From NCBI GenBank assembly GCA_024691325.1, contig JAILNR010000009.1, forward strand, positions 1-64,000: a DNA stretch of 64,000 bases, written 5' to 3'. Each line of letters starts with the position of its first letter. Within the stretch, counting starts at the first letter, position 1. Made by a program: the position numbers and the translations under genes. The DNA comes from Saccharofermentans sp. (GTDB taxonomy: Bacteria; Bacillota; Clostridia; Saccharofermentanales; Saccharofermentanaceae). This document shows positions 51,568 to 60,855 of this stretch, in pieces. The notes beneath the pieces are model-generated. The model was not told the origin of the DNA, made no database searches, and saw only the letters and a program-made list of their open reading frames with translations.

Positions 51568-52146
51568 ATGAGACTTAAGGAGATTCTTTATGGAAGCGAC
51601 AGGCTGAAGCCGAAGCAGGAACAGATCCGTCAGATGGTTCTGTATCCTTTCGCGGGGATATTTACGGCTCTTGCTAATTTCCTGTCTTTTGTGCTCATGA
51701 ATATGATCTTGCATGATTCTATAAATGTTGTGCTTGCAGGACGTGTAGTGGATATTTCTCTTGTGATCAAGCAGTTTGTCTCCTGGGTTGCCACAATAAT
51801 CACGGCTTATACCACGAACAGGATCTTTGTGTTCAGGTCTCACGGCAATTACTTCCTTGAACTTATGGGATTCGCTGCGGCAAGACTTTCCACGTTCGTC
51901 TTTATTGAACTATTGCTGTTTTCATTCATGGTCAAGTGGATGGAGAACCGCCTTGGAATCTCGAGGGAGGCTCTTATTTTTGCGGTTGGGTCTTTTAAGT
52001 TCACATACATCTATCTGGTCAAGATCTTGAACAACATAGCACTCGTTATTCTGAACTTTGTGCTGAGTAAGTGGATAGTGTTCAGAAGTTCTTCAAAGTA
52101 TCAGGAACTAAAGCAGAAGGGGAATGAGACAAATGCCGCACAATGA
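51568..52146 (+). CDS. GtrA-family membrane protein
   Basis: The protein is 192 residues with four hydrophobic segments. The pattern of a first span followed by ATIITAYTTNRIFVFRS and ending with LSKWIVFRSS fits the GtrA/DPMS_TMD (PF04138) family, proposed to flip polyprenyl-linked sugars across the membrane. It starts three bases after the surface protein gene and overlaps folC by some 14 to 23 bases. No GtrB-type glycosyltransferase is adjacent; the GtrB-like enzyme at 5910 is far away. Confidence 0.85.
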   Translation: MRLKEILYGSDRLKPKQEQIRQMVLYPFAGIFTALANFLSFVLMNMILHDSINVVLAGRVVDISLVIKQFVSWVATIITAYTTNRIFVFRSHGNYFLELMGFAAARLSTFVFIELLLFSFMVKWMENRLGISREALIFAVGSFKFTYIYLVKILNNIALVILNFVLSKWIVFRSSSKYQELKQKGNETNAAQ

Positions 52147-53515
52147 TGTTCCTGAGTTTTTACAGGATGCGATGAAATTCGGAATCAACCTCGGACTTGA
52201 GAGAATGAACGAACTTGACAGGCTGCTTGGAGATCCTCAAAAGGATCTTAAGGTCGTTCATGTAGCGGGTACAAACGGAAAGGGGTCGGTAGTGACGTTC
52301 CTTTCCACTTGTCTTGCCGAGTCCGGTCTTAAAGTAGGGGTTTATACTTCTCCTTTCCTTGAAAGATTCTCAGAGCGTATGAGGATAATTGACGGCAATG
52401 AAGGTCTTTCCCGTCTTCTTGATGATGAAGCCTATGGCGAGATCCCGGATGATGATTTGAAAAGGCTGAGTCTTCAGGTGGAACAGGCCTGTAATGCAAT
52501 GGTACAGAACGGATTTGAGCACCCTACCGAGTTTGAGCTGGTGACTGCCGTTTGTTACCTGTGGTTCAAGGAAAACGATGTTGATATTGTGGTGCTTGAG
52601 ACGGGACTTGGCGGCAGACTCGATTCTACCAATGTCTTCGAGAAGCCTGTGGTTACGGTGATTACGTCTATAGGACTTGATCATCAGGACAGGCTCGGTG
52701 ACACCATCGATAAGATTGCAAAGGAAAAGGCCGGTATCTTTAAGACCGGTGTTCCTGCTTATGCATCAAACCCCGATGACATGCTCTTGCCGGATGAGCT
52801 TAAAGGAATTGTCAGAGATGCTCTTGATGAATCTGCCAAGGCTTTAGGTCTTACCGTTAATTATGTCGGCGGTAACGGCGATAATGCTAAGTTTACTGAT
52901 GACGGCAGGATGGTTTTCGAGGCGCTTGGGGAGCGGTTTGTTACCGGACTTCTGGGGCGTCACCAGGTTCTGAATGCAACACTTGCCATAAAAGTGTTGT
53001 CGGATGTGTTCGAACTTCCTGTTGAGGTGATAAAGAGCGGTATTGCCAAGGCGAGGTGGAAGGGCAGAGCGGAGCTTTTGTCTCTTACGCCGCCCGTTAT
53101 CTTGGACGGAGGACATAATGTCCAGTGCGCACAAAGCCTTGCGGACACCCTCAAAAGTATGTGTAACGGCCGCTTTAAGGATTTGAGATTCCGTGTTGTC
53201 ATGGGTGTTATGGCTGATAAGAACGTAGAAGGTATGATACAGACTTTACATGATGCGGGTTTGAATCCCGTTGAGGTCTATACGGTCAGGGTGGATAATC
53301 CTCGATCAATGGACCCCGAAGGTCTTTCTAATATTATTTATTTTGTGTATAATAACTCGATTAAGCCTTTGGCATTTGAAAATGCCCTTGAAGGCGCGAC
53401 GGAAGCCTGCGGGAAGACGGCAGAAGACGGTATTCCTCTTCTGGTAACGGGTTCCCTTTATCTGATAGGCGAAGTGAGAGGTAAATTATGCACGATTACA
53501 GACAACTGGCTCTGA
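52133..53515 (+). CDS. folC: Folylpolyglutamate synthase/dihydrofolate synthase
   Basis: The protein is 460 residues. The ATG at 52133 has AAGGGG ten bases upstream; an ATG at 52124 lies one base past that site and is rejected. The P-loop VAGTNGKGSV, the YTSPFLERFSERMRI omega-loop block, GLGGRLDSTN and the DGGHN motif are family signatures. It adds glutamates to folates and may also make dihydrofolate. It overlaps the GtrA-family gene start-to-end and is followed by a gene that begins inside its 3' end. Confidence 0.93.
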   Translation: MPHNDVPEFLQDAMKFGINLGLERMNELDRLLGDPQKDLKVVHVAGTNGKGSVVTFLSTCLAESGLKVGVYTSPFLERFSERMRIIDGNEGLSRLLDDEAYGEIPDDDLKRLSLQVEQACNAMVQNGFEHPTEFELVTAVCYLWFKENDVDIVVLETGLGGRLDSTNVFEKPVVTVITSIGLDHQDRLGDTIDKIAKEKAGIFKTGVPAYASNPDDMLLPDELKGIVRDALDESAKALGLTVNYVGGNGDNAKFTDDGRMVFEALGERFVTGLLGRHQVLNATLAIKVLSDVFELPVEVIKSGIAKARWKGRAELLSLTPPVILDGGHNVQCAQSLADTLKSMCNGRFKDLRFRVVMGVMADKNVEGMIQTLHDAGLNPVEVYTVRVDNPRSMDPEGLSNIIYFVYNNSIKPLAFENALEGATEACGKTAEDGIPLLVTGSLYLIGEVRGKLCTITDNWL

Positions 53516-54399
53516 TGCTTCGTCCCATGGAGGAGAAAGATATGATCCTCTATGACATGAGTGCTGAAGATAAGGTTTATGCGGTTAAGCAGTTCAATCG
53601 CGCACTTTTGAATTCCCAGAAAGACGGCACAGATGTTGCCCAGATCATTCTTAAGCCGCTTATTACTAAGTATCCCACATGGGGAGATACAGCTCTTGTT
53701 TACGGACTCTGCCTTGCAAGAGAGAAGAGTTTCAAAAGAGCTTGCGATGCTCTCGAGTACGCTGTTAACAACACGCTTGCTTCCGAGCAGCACCTGAATG
53801 TTGCACAGGAAGCCATCAAGCTTGTGCGTGCTGATGAGAAGGAACCGCCTTCAGAACCTGTAGAGCCCAGAAGGCGTAAAAGAGACATATCATCCATGAT
53901 CGGTGAAGGCTCATCGAAGCCTGCCGCACGAACAGCTATGCAGGCTCCTATCCTCATGCGTGCTTCGTCGGGAAAAGATGACTTCAAGATGGCTTCCGAT
54001 AAGGAGAGGCGCGATGTCATGATGCGTTCAAGCTCAGGCGGAGACGAGATGAGTGATGACGTTAATGTTGAGAACGTAAGGACCGCTGCCGATAATTTAA
54101 GACTTACCGTAAGGATAATCACTATTGCATTGATACTTATCGCTCTGGCTGCCCTTATCTACTTTGTGATCATTCCCACAGCAGTAAAAGTTAAGAACAG
54201 CAGCGATACAGAAGCCAGACTTGATTATCTGATCACAAAACTTGATGAGAATAAGCAGGATCCTGAGGTTGCAAACATTATCTCGGGATATGCACAGAGC
54301 TTTGGCGATACTGAAGCGGCACAGGTTGAAGCTTCACAGATGCCGGCCATTGAGTCCACACAGATTACAACGATCGAGAGTGAGGTTATTGCACAATGA
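53488..54399 (+). CDS. Unrecognised single-pass membrane protein
   Basis: The protein is 303 residues. The first 120 residues are helical and resemble tetratricopeptide-type pairs (RALLNSQKDG, LVYGLCLAREKSFKRACDALEYAV). A low-complexity Arg/Ser/Pro-rich linker (about 125-205) follows, then a membrane span (about 208-232) and a 70-residue acidic outer tail. The inside part probably binds a partner protein. It starts inside folC (28 bases overlap) and its stop overlaps the thrC start by four bases, so it is fully embedded in that operon. No known family. Confidence 0.75.
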   Translation: MHDYRQLALMLRPMEEKDMILYDMSAEDKVYAVKQFNRALLNSQKDGTDVAQIILKPLITKYPTWGDTALVYGLCLAREKSFKRACDALEYAVNNTLASEQHLNVAQEAIKLVRADEKEPPSEPVEPRRRKRDISSMIGEGSSKPAARTAMQAPILMRASSGKDDFKMASDKERRDVMMRSSSGGDEMSDDVNVENVRTAADNLRLTVRIITIALILIALAALIYFVIIPTAVKVKNSSDTEARLDYLITKLDENKQDPEVANIISGYAQSFGDTEAAQVEASQMPAIESTQITTIESEVIAQ

Positions 54400-55901
54400 A
54401 ATACATAAGCACAAGAGGATATGAGCAGAAGTTTACGGCTCAGGAAGCCATTATCAGAGGTATTGCTCCGGACGGAGGTCTGTTCGTACCTGAGATGGTT
54501 CCCCATCTTGATGATGAGGAAATAGAGAGAATGAAGAACATGCAGTTCTATGAGATATCAGCTCATGTTCTTGCGAAGTTCCTTGATGATTTTACGGAAA
54601 GCGAGCTTCTCGACTATACAAGACAGGCATATAGCGAAGAGAAGTGGGGGGAGAATCCCGTTCCGCTTGTTCAGCTTAATCAGTATAACGACAGAGAGTA
54701 CATCCTTGAACTGTGGCATGGTCCCACTTGTGCGTTCAAGGATGTAGCTTTACAGCTTTTGCCTCATCTTATGACAGCTTCTATCAGAAAGACCGGTGAG
54801 TCCAAGAAGATCTGCATTCTGACGGCAACATCAGGTGATACGGGAAAAGCAGCTCTTGAGGGCTTTAAGGATCTTCCCGGAACTGAGATCATCGTATTCT
54901 ATCCTACGGGCGGAGTATCCGAGGCTCAGAAGCTTCAGATGGTTACAACTACGGGAGACAATACACATGTCATTGCCGTTAACGGATGCTTTGATGATGC
55001 CCAGACAGGTGTTAAGAAGATATTCGCGGATAAGGCTTTCAATGAGGAAGTATCTAACGGCGGAGTTAAGCTTTCATCTGCCAATTCCATTAACTGGGGA
55101 CGCCTCGCTCCTCAGATTGCTTACTATGTATATTCGTACATCGAGCTTTTAAGAACTGAGAAGATCGAGAAGGGCGAACCTATCAACATCGTTGTTCCTA
55201 CAGGTAACTTCGGTAATATCCTTGCCGCATGGTATGCAAAGCAAATGGGAATACCCGTACGCAAGCTGATCTGTGCTTCCAACAAGAACAAGGTTTTGTG
55301 CGATTTCTTCTCATCCGGTAAGTATGACAGAAACAGAGAGTTCTATAAGACATCATCACCTTCGATGGATATTCTTATCTCTTCTAATCTCGAGAGACTT
55401 TTATTTGAGATTACAGATAAGGATGCAGCTCAGGTAACTGAGTGGATGAAGTCACTTAATGTGGAGGGATCATATAAGGTCGATCCCCAGACACTGAAGA
55501 AGATGCAGATGCTTTTCGTAGGCGGTTTTGCTGATGAAACCGGTGTAACGAAGACGATCCAGGAAGTTTACGACAGAACGGATCACGTTATCGATACTCA
55601 TACTGCAGTCGGATTTAACATTTATAACCGCTACCACCAAAGATCCAGTGACGAGACAAAGACTGTATTTGCTTCAACGGCATCTCCTTTCAAGTTCTCT
55701 CCTGCTGTTATGGATGCGTTGAGAGGTGAGAATTTCAGTGAAGGAAAGAGCATAGAGGAAGTTATCTCCGAGCTTTCTGATGAGAGCGGACTTCCGGTTC
55801 CTGAGGCAATCAAGGATCTGTCCTCTAAGCCTGTACTTCACAAAGACGTTATTGAGAAAGAAGACATGGAGCAGAAGGTTAGAAGCATACTTCTCGGATA
55901 A
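54396..55901 (+). CDS. thrC: Threonine synthase
   Basis: The protein is 501 residues. The N-terminus MKYISTRGYEQKFTAQEAIIRGIAPDGGLFVP, shown here in parts (KYISTRG, GIAPDGGLFVP), is the class of long bacterial threonine synthases. The PLP lysine is Lys115 in CAFKDVALQ, and TATSGDTGKAALEGF binds the phosphate. It converts O-phosphohomoserine to threonine. It overlaps the preceding membrane protein gene by four bases. No hom or thrB lies nearby. carB follows after 46 bases. Confidence 0.95.
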   Translation: MKYISTRGYEQKFTAQEAIIRGIAPDGGLFVPEMVPHLDDEEIERMKNMQFYEISAHVLAKFLDDFTESELLDYTRQAYSEEKWGENPVPLVQLNQYNDREYILELWHGPTCAFKDVALQLLPHLMTASIRKTGESKKICILTATSGDTGKAALEGFKDLPGTEIIVFYPTGGVSEAQKLQMVTTTGDNTHVIAVNGCFDDAQTGVKKIFADKAFNEEVSNGGVKLSSANSINWGRLAPQIAYYVYSYIELLRTEKIEKGEPINIVVPTGNFGNILAAWYAKQMGIPVRKLICASNKNKVLCDFFSSGKYDRNREFYKTSSPSMDILISSNLERLLFEITDKDAAQVTEWMKSLNVEGSYKVDPQTLKKMQMLFVGGFADETGVTKTIQEVYDRTDHVIDTHTAVGFNIYNRYHQRSSDETKTVFASTASPFKFSPAVMDALRGENFSEGKSIEEVISELSDESGLPVPEAIKDLSSKPVLHKDVIEKEDMEQKVRSILLG

Positions 55902-55947
55902 CGCATAACTTTAGGTAATAAAAATTTTAGATACGGGGGAAACGCAA

Positions 55948-58900
55948 ATGCCCAAGAGAGAAGACATCAACAAGATCCTTATCATCGGTTCCGGACCGAT
56001 CATCATTGGTCAGGCCTGTGAGTTCGACTATTCCGGAACTCAGGCTTGTAAGGCTCTGAAGAAACTAGGTTACGAGATTGTACTCGTAAACAGCAATCCT
56101 GCAACGATCATGACTGATCCTGATGTTGCTGACAGAACTTACATCGAGCCTTTGAATGTCAACAGGATCGAACAGATAATCGCCAAGGAGAGGCCCGATG
56201 CGCTCCTTCCTAATCTCGGAGGCCAGTCCGGACTTAATCTTTGTTCCGAGCTTTCCAAGGCCGGCGTACTTGATAAGTACAATGTTCAGGTAATCGGCGT
56301 TCAGGTTGATGCCATCGAGCGTGGTGAGGACCGTATCGAGTTTAAGAACACCATGGACTCACTCGGTATTGAGATGCCAAGGTCTCACGAAGCGTATTCC
56401 GTTGAGGAAGCTTTGAAGATCGCAGAAGAGCTTCATTACCCTGTAGTATTAAGACCTGCTTACACTATGGGAGGTGCCGGCGGCGGTCTTGTATATAACG
56501 TTGATGAACTCAAGGTCGTATGTGAGAGAGGTCTTCAGGCTTCACTCATTCACCAGGTTCTCGTAGAGGAGTCCATCGCAGGATGGGAGGAGCTCGAGCT
56601 TGAAGTTGTAAGAGACGCGAAGAACAACAAGATCACTGTCTGCTTCATCGAGAACATCGACCCCATCGGCGTTCATACAGGTGACTCTTTCTGTTCGGCT
56701 CCTATGCTTACTATCTCTGAGGATGTTCAGAAGAAGCTTCAGGAGCAGTCTTATAAGATCGTCGAGGCTATTCAGGTTATCGGCGGATGTAACTGCCAGT
56801 TTGCTCATGACCCCGTATCTGACAGAACTGTAGTTATTGAGATCAACCCCAGAACTTCCAGATCATCCGCATTGGCTTCCAAGGCAACGGGTTTCCCGAT
56901 TGCTTTCGTATCCGCACTTCTTGCATGCGGCCTTTCGCTTGATGAGATTCCCTGCGGTAAGTACGGAACACTTGATAAGTACGTACCCGATGGTGACTAT
57001 GTTGTTATCAAGTTCGCAAGATGGGCATTCGAGAAGTTCAAGGGCGCTTCCGATAAGCTCGGTACACAGATGCGTGCCGTTGGTGAGGTAATGAGCATCG
57101 GTAAGACTTATAAGGAAGCTTTCCAGAAGGCGATAAGAAGTCTTGAGAAGGACAGATACGGCTTAGGTTTTGCTAAGAACTTTAACGAACTTTCCAAGGA
57201 AGACCTCCTTGCCAAGCTTGTTTACCCCACATCTGAAAGACAGTTCATTATCTACGAGGCCCTTCGAAAAGGTGCTACCATCGACGAGATCTTCGAGCTT
57301 ACAAAGATCAAGCACTGGTTCTTGGAGCAGATGAAGGAGCTCGTTGAAGAAGAGAATGCACTCATTGCAATGAAGGGCAGCGTTCCTTCCGAGGATGTCC
57401 TGCGCAAGGCTAAGTGTGACGGTTTCTCCGATAAGTATCTTTCCAAGATCCTCGAAGTATCCGAGGAGGATATCAGAAACAAGCGTTATGAGTACGGTAT
57501 CAAGGAAGCATGGGAGGGCGTACATGTAAGCGGTACCGAGAATGCTGCATACTACTACTCTTCCTACAACATTCCTGAGGATAAGTCACCTTCTTCCAAT
57601 AACAAGAAGGTCATGATCTTAGGCGGCGGTCCTAACAGAATCGGTCAGGGTATCGAGTTCGACTACTGTTGTGTACACGCAGCTCTTGCATTGAAGAAGT
57701 TAGGCTTCGAGTCTATCATCGTAAACTGCAACCCTGAGACGGTTTCAACTGATTATGACACATCAGACAAGCTCTACTTCGAGCCTTTAACACTTGAGGA
57801 TGTTCTTGCTATCTACGAGAAGGAGAAGCCTTTGGGTGTTATCGCTTCTTTCGGTGGTCAGACACCTTTGAATCTTGCTGCTGACCTTAAGAAGTACGGA
57901 GTTAATATTCTCGGTACTTCACCTGAGACTATAGATCTTGCAGAGGACAGAGATCTGTTCCGTGCCATGATGGATAAGCTTGAGATTCCCATGCCTGAGG
58001 CAGGTATGGCTTCAACAGTCGAAGAGGCAGTCGAGATTGCCAACAAGATCGGTTACCCCGTCATGGTAAGACCTTCTTACGTATTGGGCGGACGCGGAAT
58101 GGAAGTAGTTCACGACGACGATATGATGAAGATCTACATGGCTGCAGCAGAAGGTGTTACACCCGACAGACCGATTCTTATCGACAGATTCCTGCACCAT
58201 GCTACCGAGTGTGAGGCTGATGCTATCTCCGACGGTGAGAACTGCTTCGTTCCTGCTGTTATGGAGCACATCGAGCTTGCAGGTGTTCACTCCGGTGACT
58301 CCGCATGTATGCTTCCTTCTCAGAACCTTACAGACGAACAGGTAGCAACGATCAGAGAATATACGAAGAAGATCGCCGTTGAGATGAACGTCGTCGGCCT
58401 TATGAATATGCAGTATGCTATCGAAGATGGTGTTGTATATGTACTCGAGGCTAATCCCCGTGCATCAAGAACCGTTCCGCTCGTATCAAAGGTTACATCC
58501 GTTAACATGGTAAGAGTTGCTACGGATATCATGACAAGTTCTATTACAGGAAGACCTTCACCCGTTAAGGATCTTAAGAATAAGAAGATCTCCCACTGCG
58601 GTGTTAAGGAAGCTGTATTCCCGTTCAATATGTTCCAGGAGGTTGACCCTGTACTCGGACCTGAGATGAGATCGACCGGTGAGGTATTAGGTCTGTCCGA
58701 TAATGTTGGTGAGGCTTATTACAAGGCACAGGAAGCTACACAGACTATCCTTCCTATGTCCGGAAATGTTCTCCTTTCAGTATGCGACAGAGATAAGGGC
58801 GACCTTCTTGATGTCGCAAGAAGCTTCAATGAGTTAGGATTCAAGATCTTCGCTACAGGCGGATCTTATGACATGATCAACAATGACGGTATTCCTGCAA

Positions 58901-59169
58901 CTAAGGTAAAGAAGATCTACGAGGGAAGACCTAACATTTCCGATATGATCACTAATGGTGAGCTTGACCTCATCATCAACACGCCTGCAGGTAAGACATC
59001 TGTTTACGATGACTCTTACATCCGTAAGGAATCCATAAGACATAAGGTTCCTTACATCACGACTATGGCGGCAGCAAAGGCTTCCGCAGACGGAATCAAG
59101 GCTGTTAAGAACAATAATCATATCGGTGTTAAGGCACTTCAGGATTACCACGCAGAAATAGGCGAGTAA
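55948..59169 (+). CDS. carB: Carbamoyl phosphate synthase large subunit
   Basis: The protein is 1073 residues, the full usual length. Two tandem ATP-grasp halves (about 1-545 and 553-935) are each introduced by IGSGPIIIGQACEFDYSG or GGGPNRIGQGIEFDYCC. A C-terminal MGS-like allosteric domain (about 940-1073) carries FATGGSYDMI. It makes carbamoyl phosphate for pyrimidines and arginine using ammonia from the small subunit CarA. carA is not adjacent, which is unusual. A GGGGGA site lies eight bases upstream. No pyrimidine attenuator is visible in the 46-base gap to thrC. Confidence 0.97.
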   Translation: MPKREDINKILIIGSGPIIIGQACEFDYSGTQACKALKKLGYEIVLVNSNPATIMTDPDVADRTYIEPLNVNRIEQIIAKERPDALLPNLGGQSGLNLCSELSKAGVLDKYNVQVIGVQVDAIERGEDRIEFKNTMDSLGIEMPRSHEAYSVEEALKIAEELHYPVVLRPAYTMGGAGGGLVYNVDELKVVCERGLQASLIHQVLVEESIAGWEELELEVVRDAKNNKITVCFIENIDPIGVHTGDSFCSAPMLTISEDVQKKLQEQSYKIVEAIQVIGGCNCQFAHDPVSDRTVVIEINPRTSRSSALASKATGFPIAFVSALLACGLSLDEIPCGKYGTLDKYVPDGDYVVIKFARWAFEKFKGASDKLGTQMRAVGEVMSIGKTYKEAFQKAIRSLEKDRYGLGFAKNFNELSKEDLLAKLVYPTSERQFIIYEALRKGATIDEIFELTKIKHWFLEQMKELVEEENALIAMKGSVPSEDVLRKAKCDGFSDKYLSKILEVSEEDIRNKRYEYGIKEAWEGVHVSGTENAAYYYSSYNIPEDKSPSSNNKKVMILGGGPNRIGQGIEFDYCCVHAALALKKLGFESIIVNCNPETVSTDYDTSDKLYFEPLTLEDVLAIYEKEKPLGVIASFGGQTPLNLAADLKKYGVNILGTSPETIDLAEDRDLFRAMMDKLEIPMPEAGMASTVEEAVEIANKIGYPVMVRPSYVLGGRGMEVVHDDDMMKIYMAAAEGVTPDRPILIDRFLHHATECEADAISDGENCFVPAVMEHIELAGVHSGDSACMLPSQNLTDEQVATIREYTKKIAVEMNVVGLMNMQYAIEDGVVYVLEANPRASRTVPLVSKVTSVNMVRVATDIMTSSITGRPSPVKDLKNKKISHCGVKEAVFPFNMFQEVDPVLGPEMRSTGEVLGLSDNVGEAYYKAQEATQTILPMSGNVLLSVCDRDKGDLLDVARSFNELGFKIFATGGSYDMINNDGIPATKVKKIYEGRPNISDMITNGELDLIINTPAGKTSVYDDSYIRKESIRHKVPYITTMAAAKASADGIKAVKNNNHIGVKALQDYHAEIGE

Positions 59170-59187
59170 TTCTCAAGGTGGGCACCG

Positions 59188-60855
59188 ATGAGAAGAAGAT
59201 TATTAATTGATCTTAACCTTGCTATTTGCTTAATTCTTGGTATTTTCATCGTTTTCCTCTTCACGTATAAACTTGAAGGGGGAAACCTGAAACCCAAGGA
59301 TGAGCAGTTCTCTGATGGCTGGGTTTATGAAGACGGTGCCCCGGTCGACTTTGCTGATCTTAGATACGCGCCTGAGACGGAAACAATCTCAAAGATTATT
59401 TCTCCGGATCAGGTAAGCGGTGCTGATCTTTGCTTCGAGAGCAGGAGCATCTATTTTACCGTGTGTGTTAACGGTACAGCGATTTATGACTTCCATCCGG
59501 AGCTTATCAAGGTTTACGGTAATTATTACGGTGAATGCATACACGCTGTTGATATACCGGTGCTTGAGGAGGATTCAAAGCTCGAGATAACATATACATC
59601 TTTGAGGGATGCAAAGACCACAACCTTCCATCACATGAAGATACAGGAAGGCGCATCATTTATAAGAATGATGATGGCGGATAATTTTGCTAATTATCTT
59701 CAGTGCTTTACCATCATGGTATTAGGTGTTGCACTGATAGTTATCGGCATGATCCTTAACCAGGAGACAGACAGTATCATCGAGACGGTATCTCTTGGTA
59801 CGACGGCCATAATACTTGCATTGTGGACGAGTTCCGGTTCGAGGGTTCCCCAGATCATAAGTGAGAATTCCGCAATGGTAAGAGTCATGGATTACATGTG
59901 TCTTATCTTCCTGCCGGTACCCGTTATCATCCTTTTCGCTTCGGTTTCAAAGCAGCTAGAGTCAAAGATCCCGAGGATAATAGTGTTGTTGTGCGGCGCT
60001 AACCTTATTGCCAATATTGTTTGGGTCCTGGTTCTCGGTCGCGATTACAGTGATTTGCTCATCTTTACGCATATTATCATCGGTATCGGTGTTGCCTTCA
60101 TTATTTACATGACGGTAATTGCATTTAAGAGAGCCAAGAAGTTTGAGAAGAACATGAGGGTAATCATCGCCGGGTTCTCGGTTCTTATAGCTGCGGGTGT
60201 CGTTGATGTGGTAAGGTACTATTATTTCAAAGCCTCGGACGCATCCATGTTTACGAGGATCGGTCTTTTCTACTTCGTAATCCTGTTTACGATATACGAG
60301 CTCACTTTATTCCTTGTCATAACCCGGAAGAGCGCGCAGACCGAACTTATGGAGAAGCTCGCATTTAATGACGGACTTACAGGTATCCTTAACAGACTTG
60401 CATTCACAAGGGAAGAGGAGAGGATCAAGCTGGTTGATTCCGGAAAGTTTGTGCTTGTTCAGCTCGATATAAATTTCCTTAAGCAGATAAACGATAACTA
60501 CGGACACTCGGAAGGTGACAGATTTATCACCACGGCATCCGGCATAATTACTGAAAGCTTTGGCCGTTATGGTAAATGCTACCGCATAGGCGGCGACGAG
60601 TTCTTTGTAATAATTGAGGGGAAGCACTGCGAAGAAGAGTATGAAGAGGCAGTTAAGCTTTTCGATAAGCAGATTAAAGAGATTAACGACAGGGATGAGT
60701 TTGCCATTCCTTTACGTATTGCATATGGCAAGGCCGTGCATATTCCCGGAAAGACTTCTCTTGAAGATGCCGAGAAGGAAGCGGATAAGCTTATGTATGA
60801 GCATAAAAAGTATTTGAAGGAGATAATGAAAGATGTGGGGGCAAGTTATGATTGA
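59188..60855 (+). CDS. Membrane GGDEF protein (probable diguanylate cyclase)
   Basis: The protein is 555 residues. A first membrane span (about 9-27) is followed by an extracellular beta-rich domain (about 28-165), seven hydrophobic spans (about 170-385, 7TMR-DISM-like) and a GGDEF domain (about 390-550). The active site RIGGDEFFVI (about 466-475) is intact. The inhibitory RxxD site five residues before GGDEF is absent (RYGKCYR in its place), so product feedback may be lacking. It would make cyclic di-GMP in response to an external ligand. It is encoded between carB and an alanine-type transporter gene, whose start overlaps it by 23 bases; ligand linkage to that transporter is a reasonable inference. 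Confidence 0.88.
   Translation: MRRRLLIDLNLAICLILGIFIVFLFTYKLEGGNLKPKDEQFSDGWVYEDGAPVDFADLRYAPETETISKIISPDQVSGADLCFESRSIYFTVCVNGTAIYDFHPELIKVYGNYYGECIHAVDIPVLEEDSKLEITYTSLRDAKTTTFHHMKIQEGASFIRMMMADNFANYLQCFTIMVLGVALIVIGMILNQETDSIIETVSLGTTAIILALWTSSGSRVPQIISENSAMVRVMDYMCLIFLPVPVIILFASVSKQLESKIPRIIVLLCGANLIANIVWVLVLGRDYSDLLIFTHIIIGIGVAFIIYMTVIAFKRAKKFEKNMRVIIAGFSVLIAAGVVDVVRYYYFKASDASMFTRIGLFYFVILFTIYELTLFLVITRKSAQTELMEKLAFNDGLTGILNRLAFTREEERIKLVDSGKFVLVQLDINFLKQINDNYGHSEGDRFITTASGIITESFGRYGKCYRIGGDEFFVIIEGKHCEEEYEEAVKLFDKQIKEINDRDEFAIPLRIAYGKAVHIPGKTSLEDAEKEADKLMYEHKKYLKEIMKDVGASYD

Noticed and set aside
55902..55947. Possible PyrR attenuator before carB
   Set aside because: The 46-base gap is too short and has no stem pairs or conserved pyrimidine loop.
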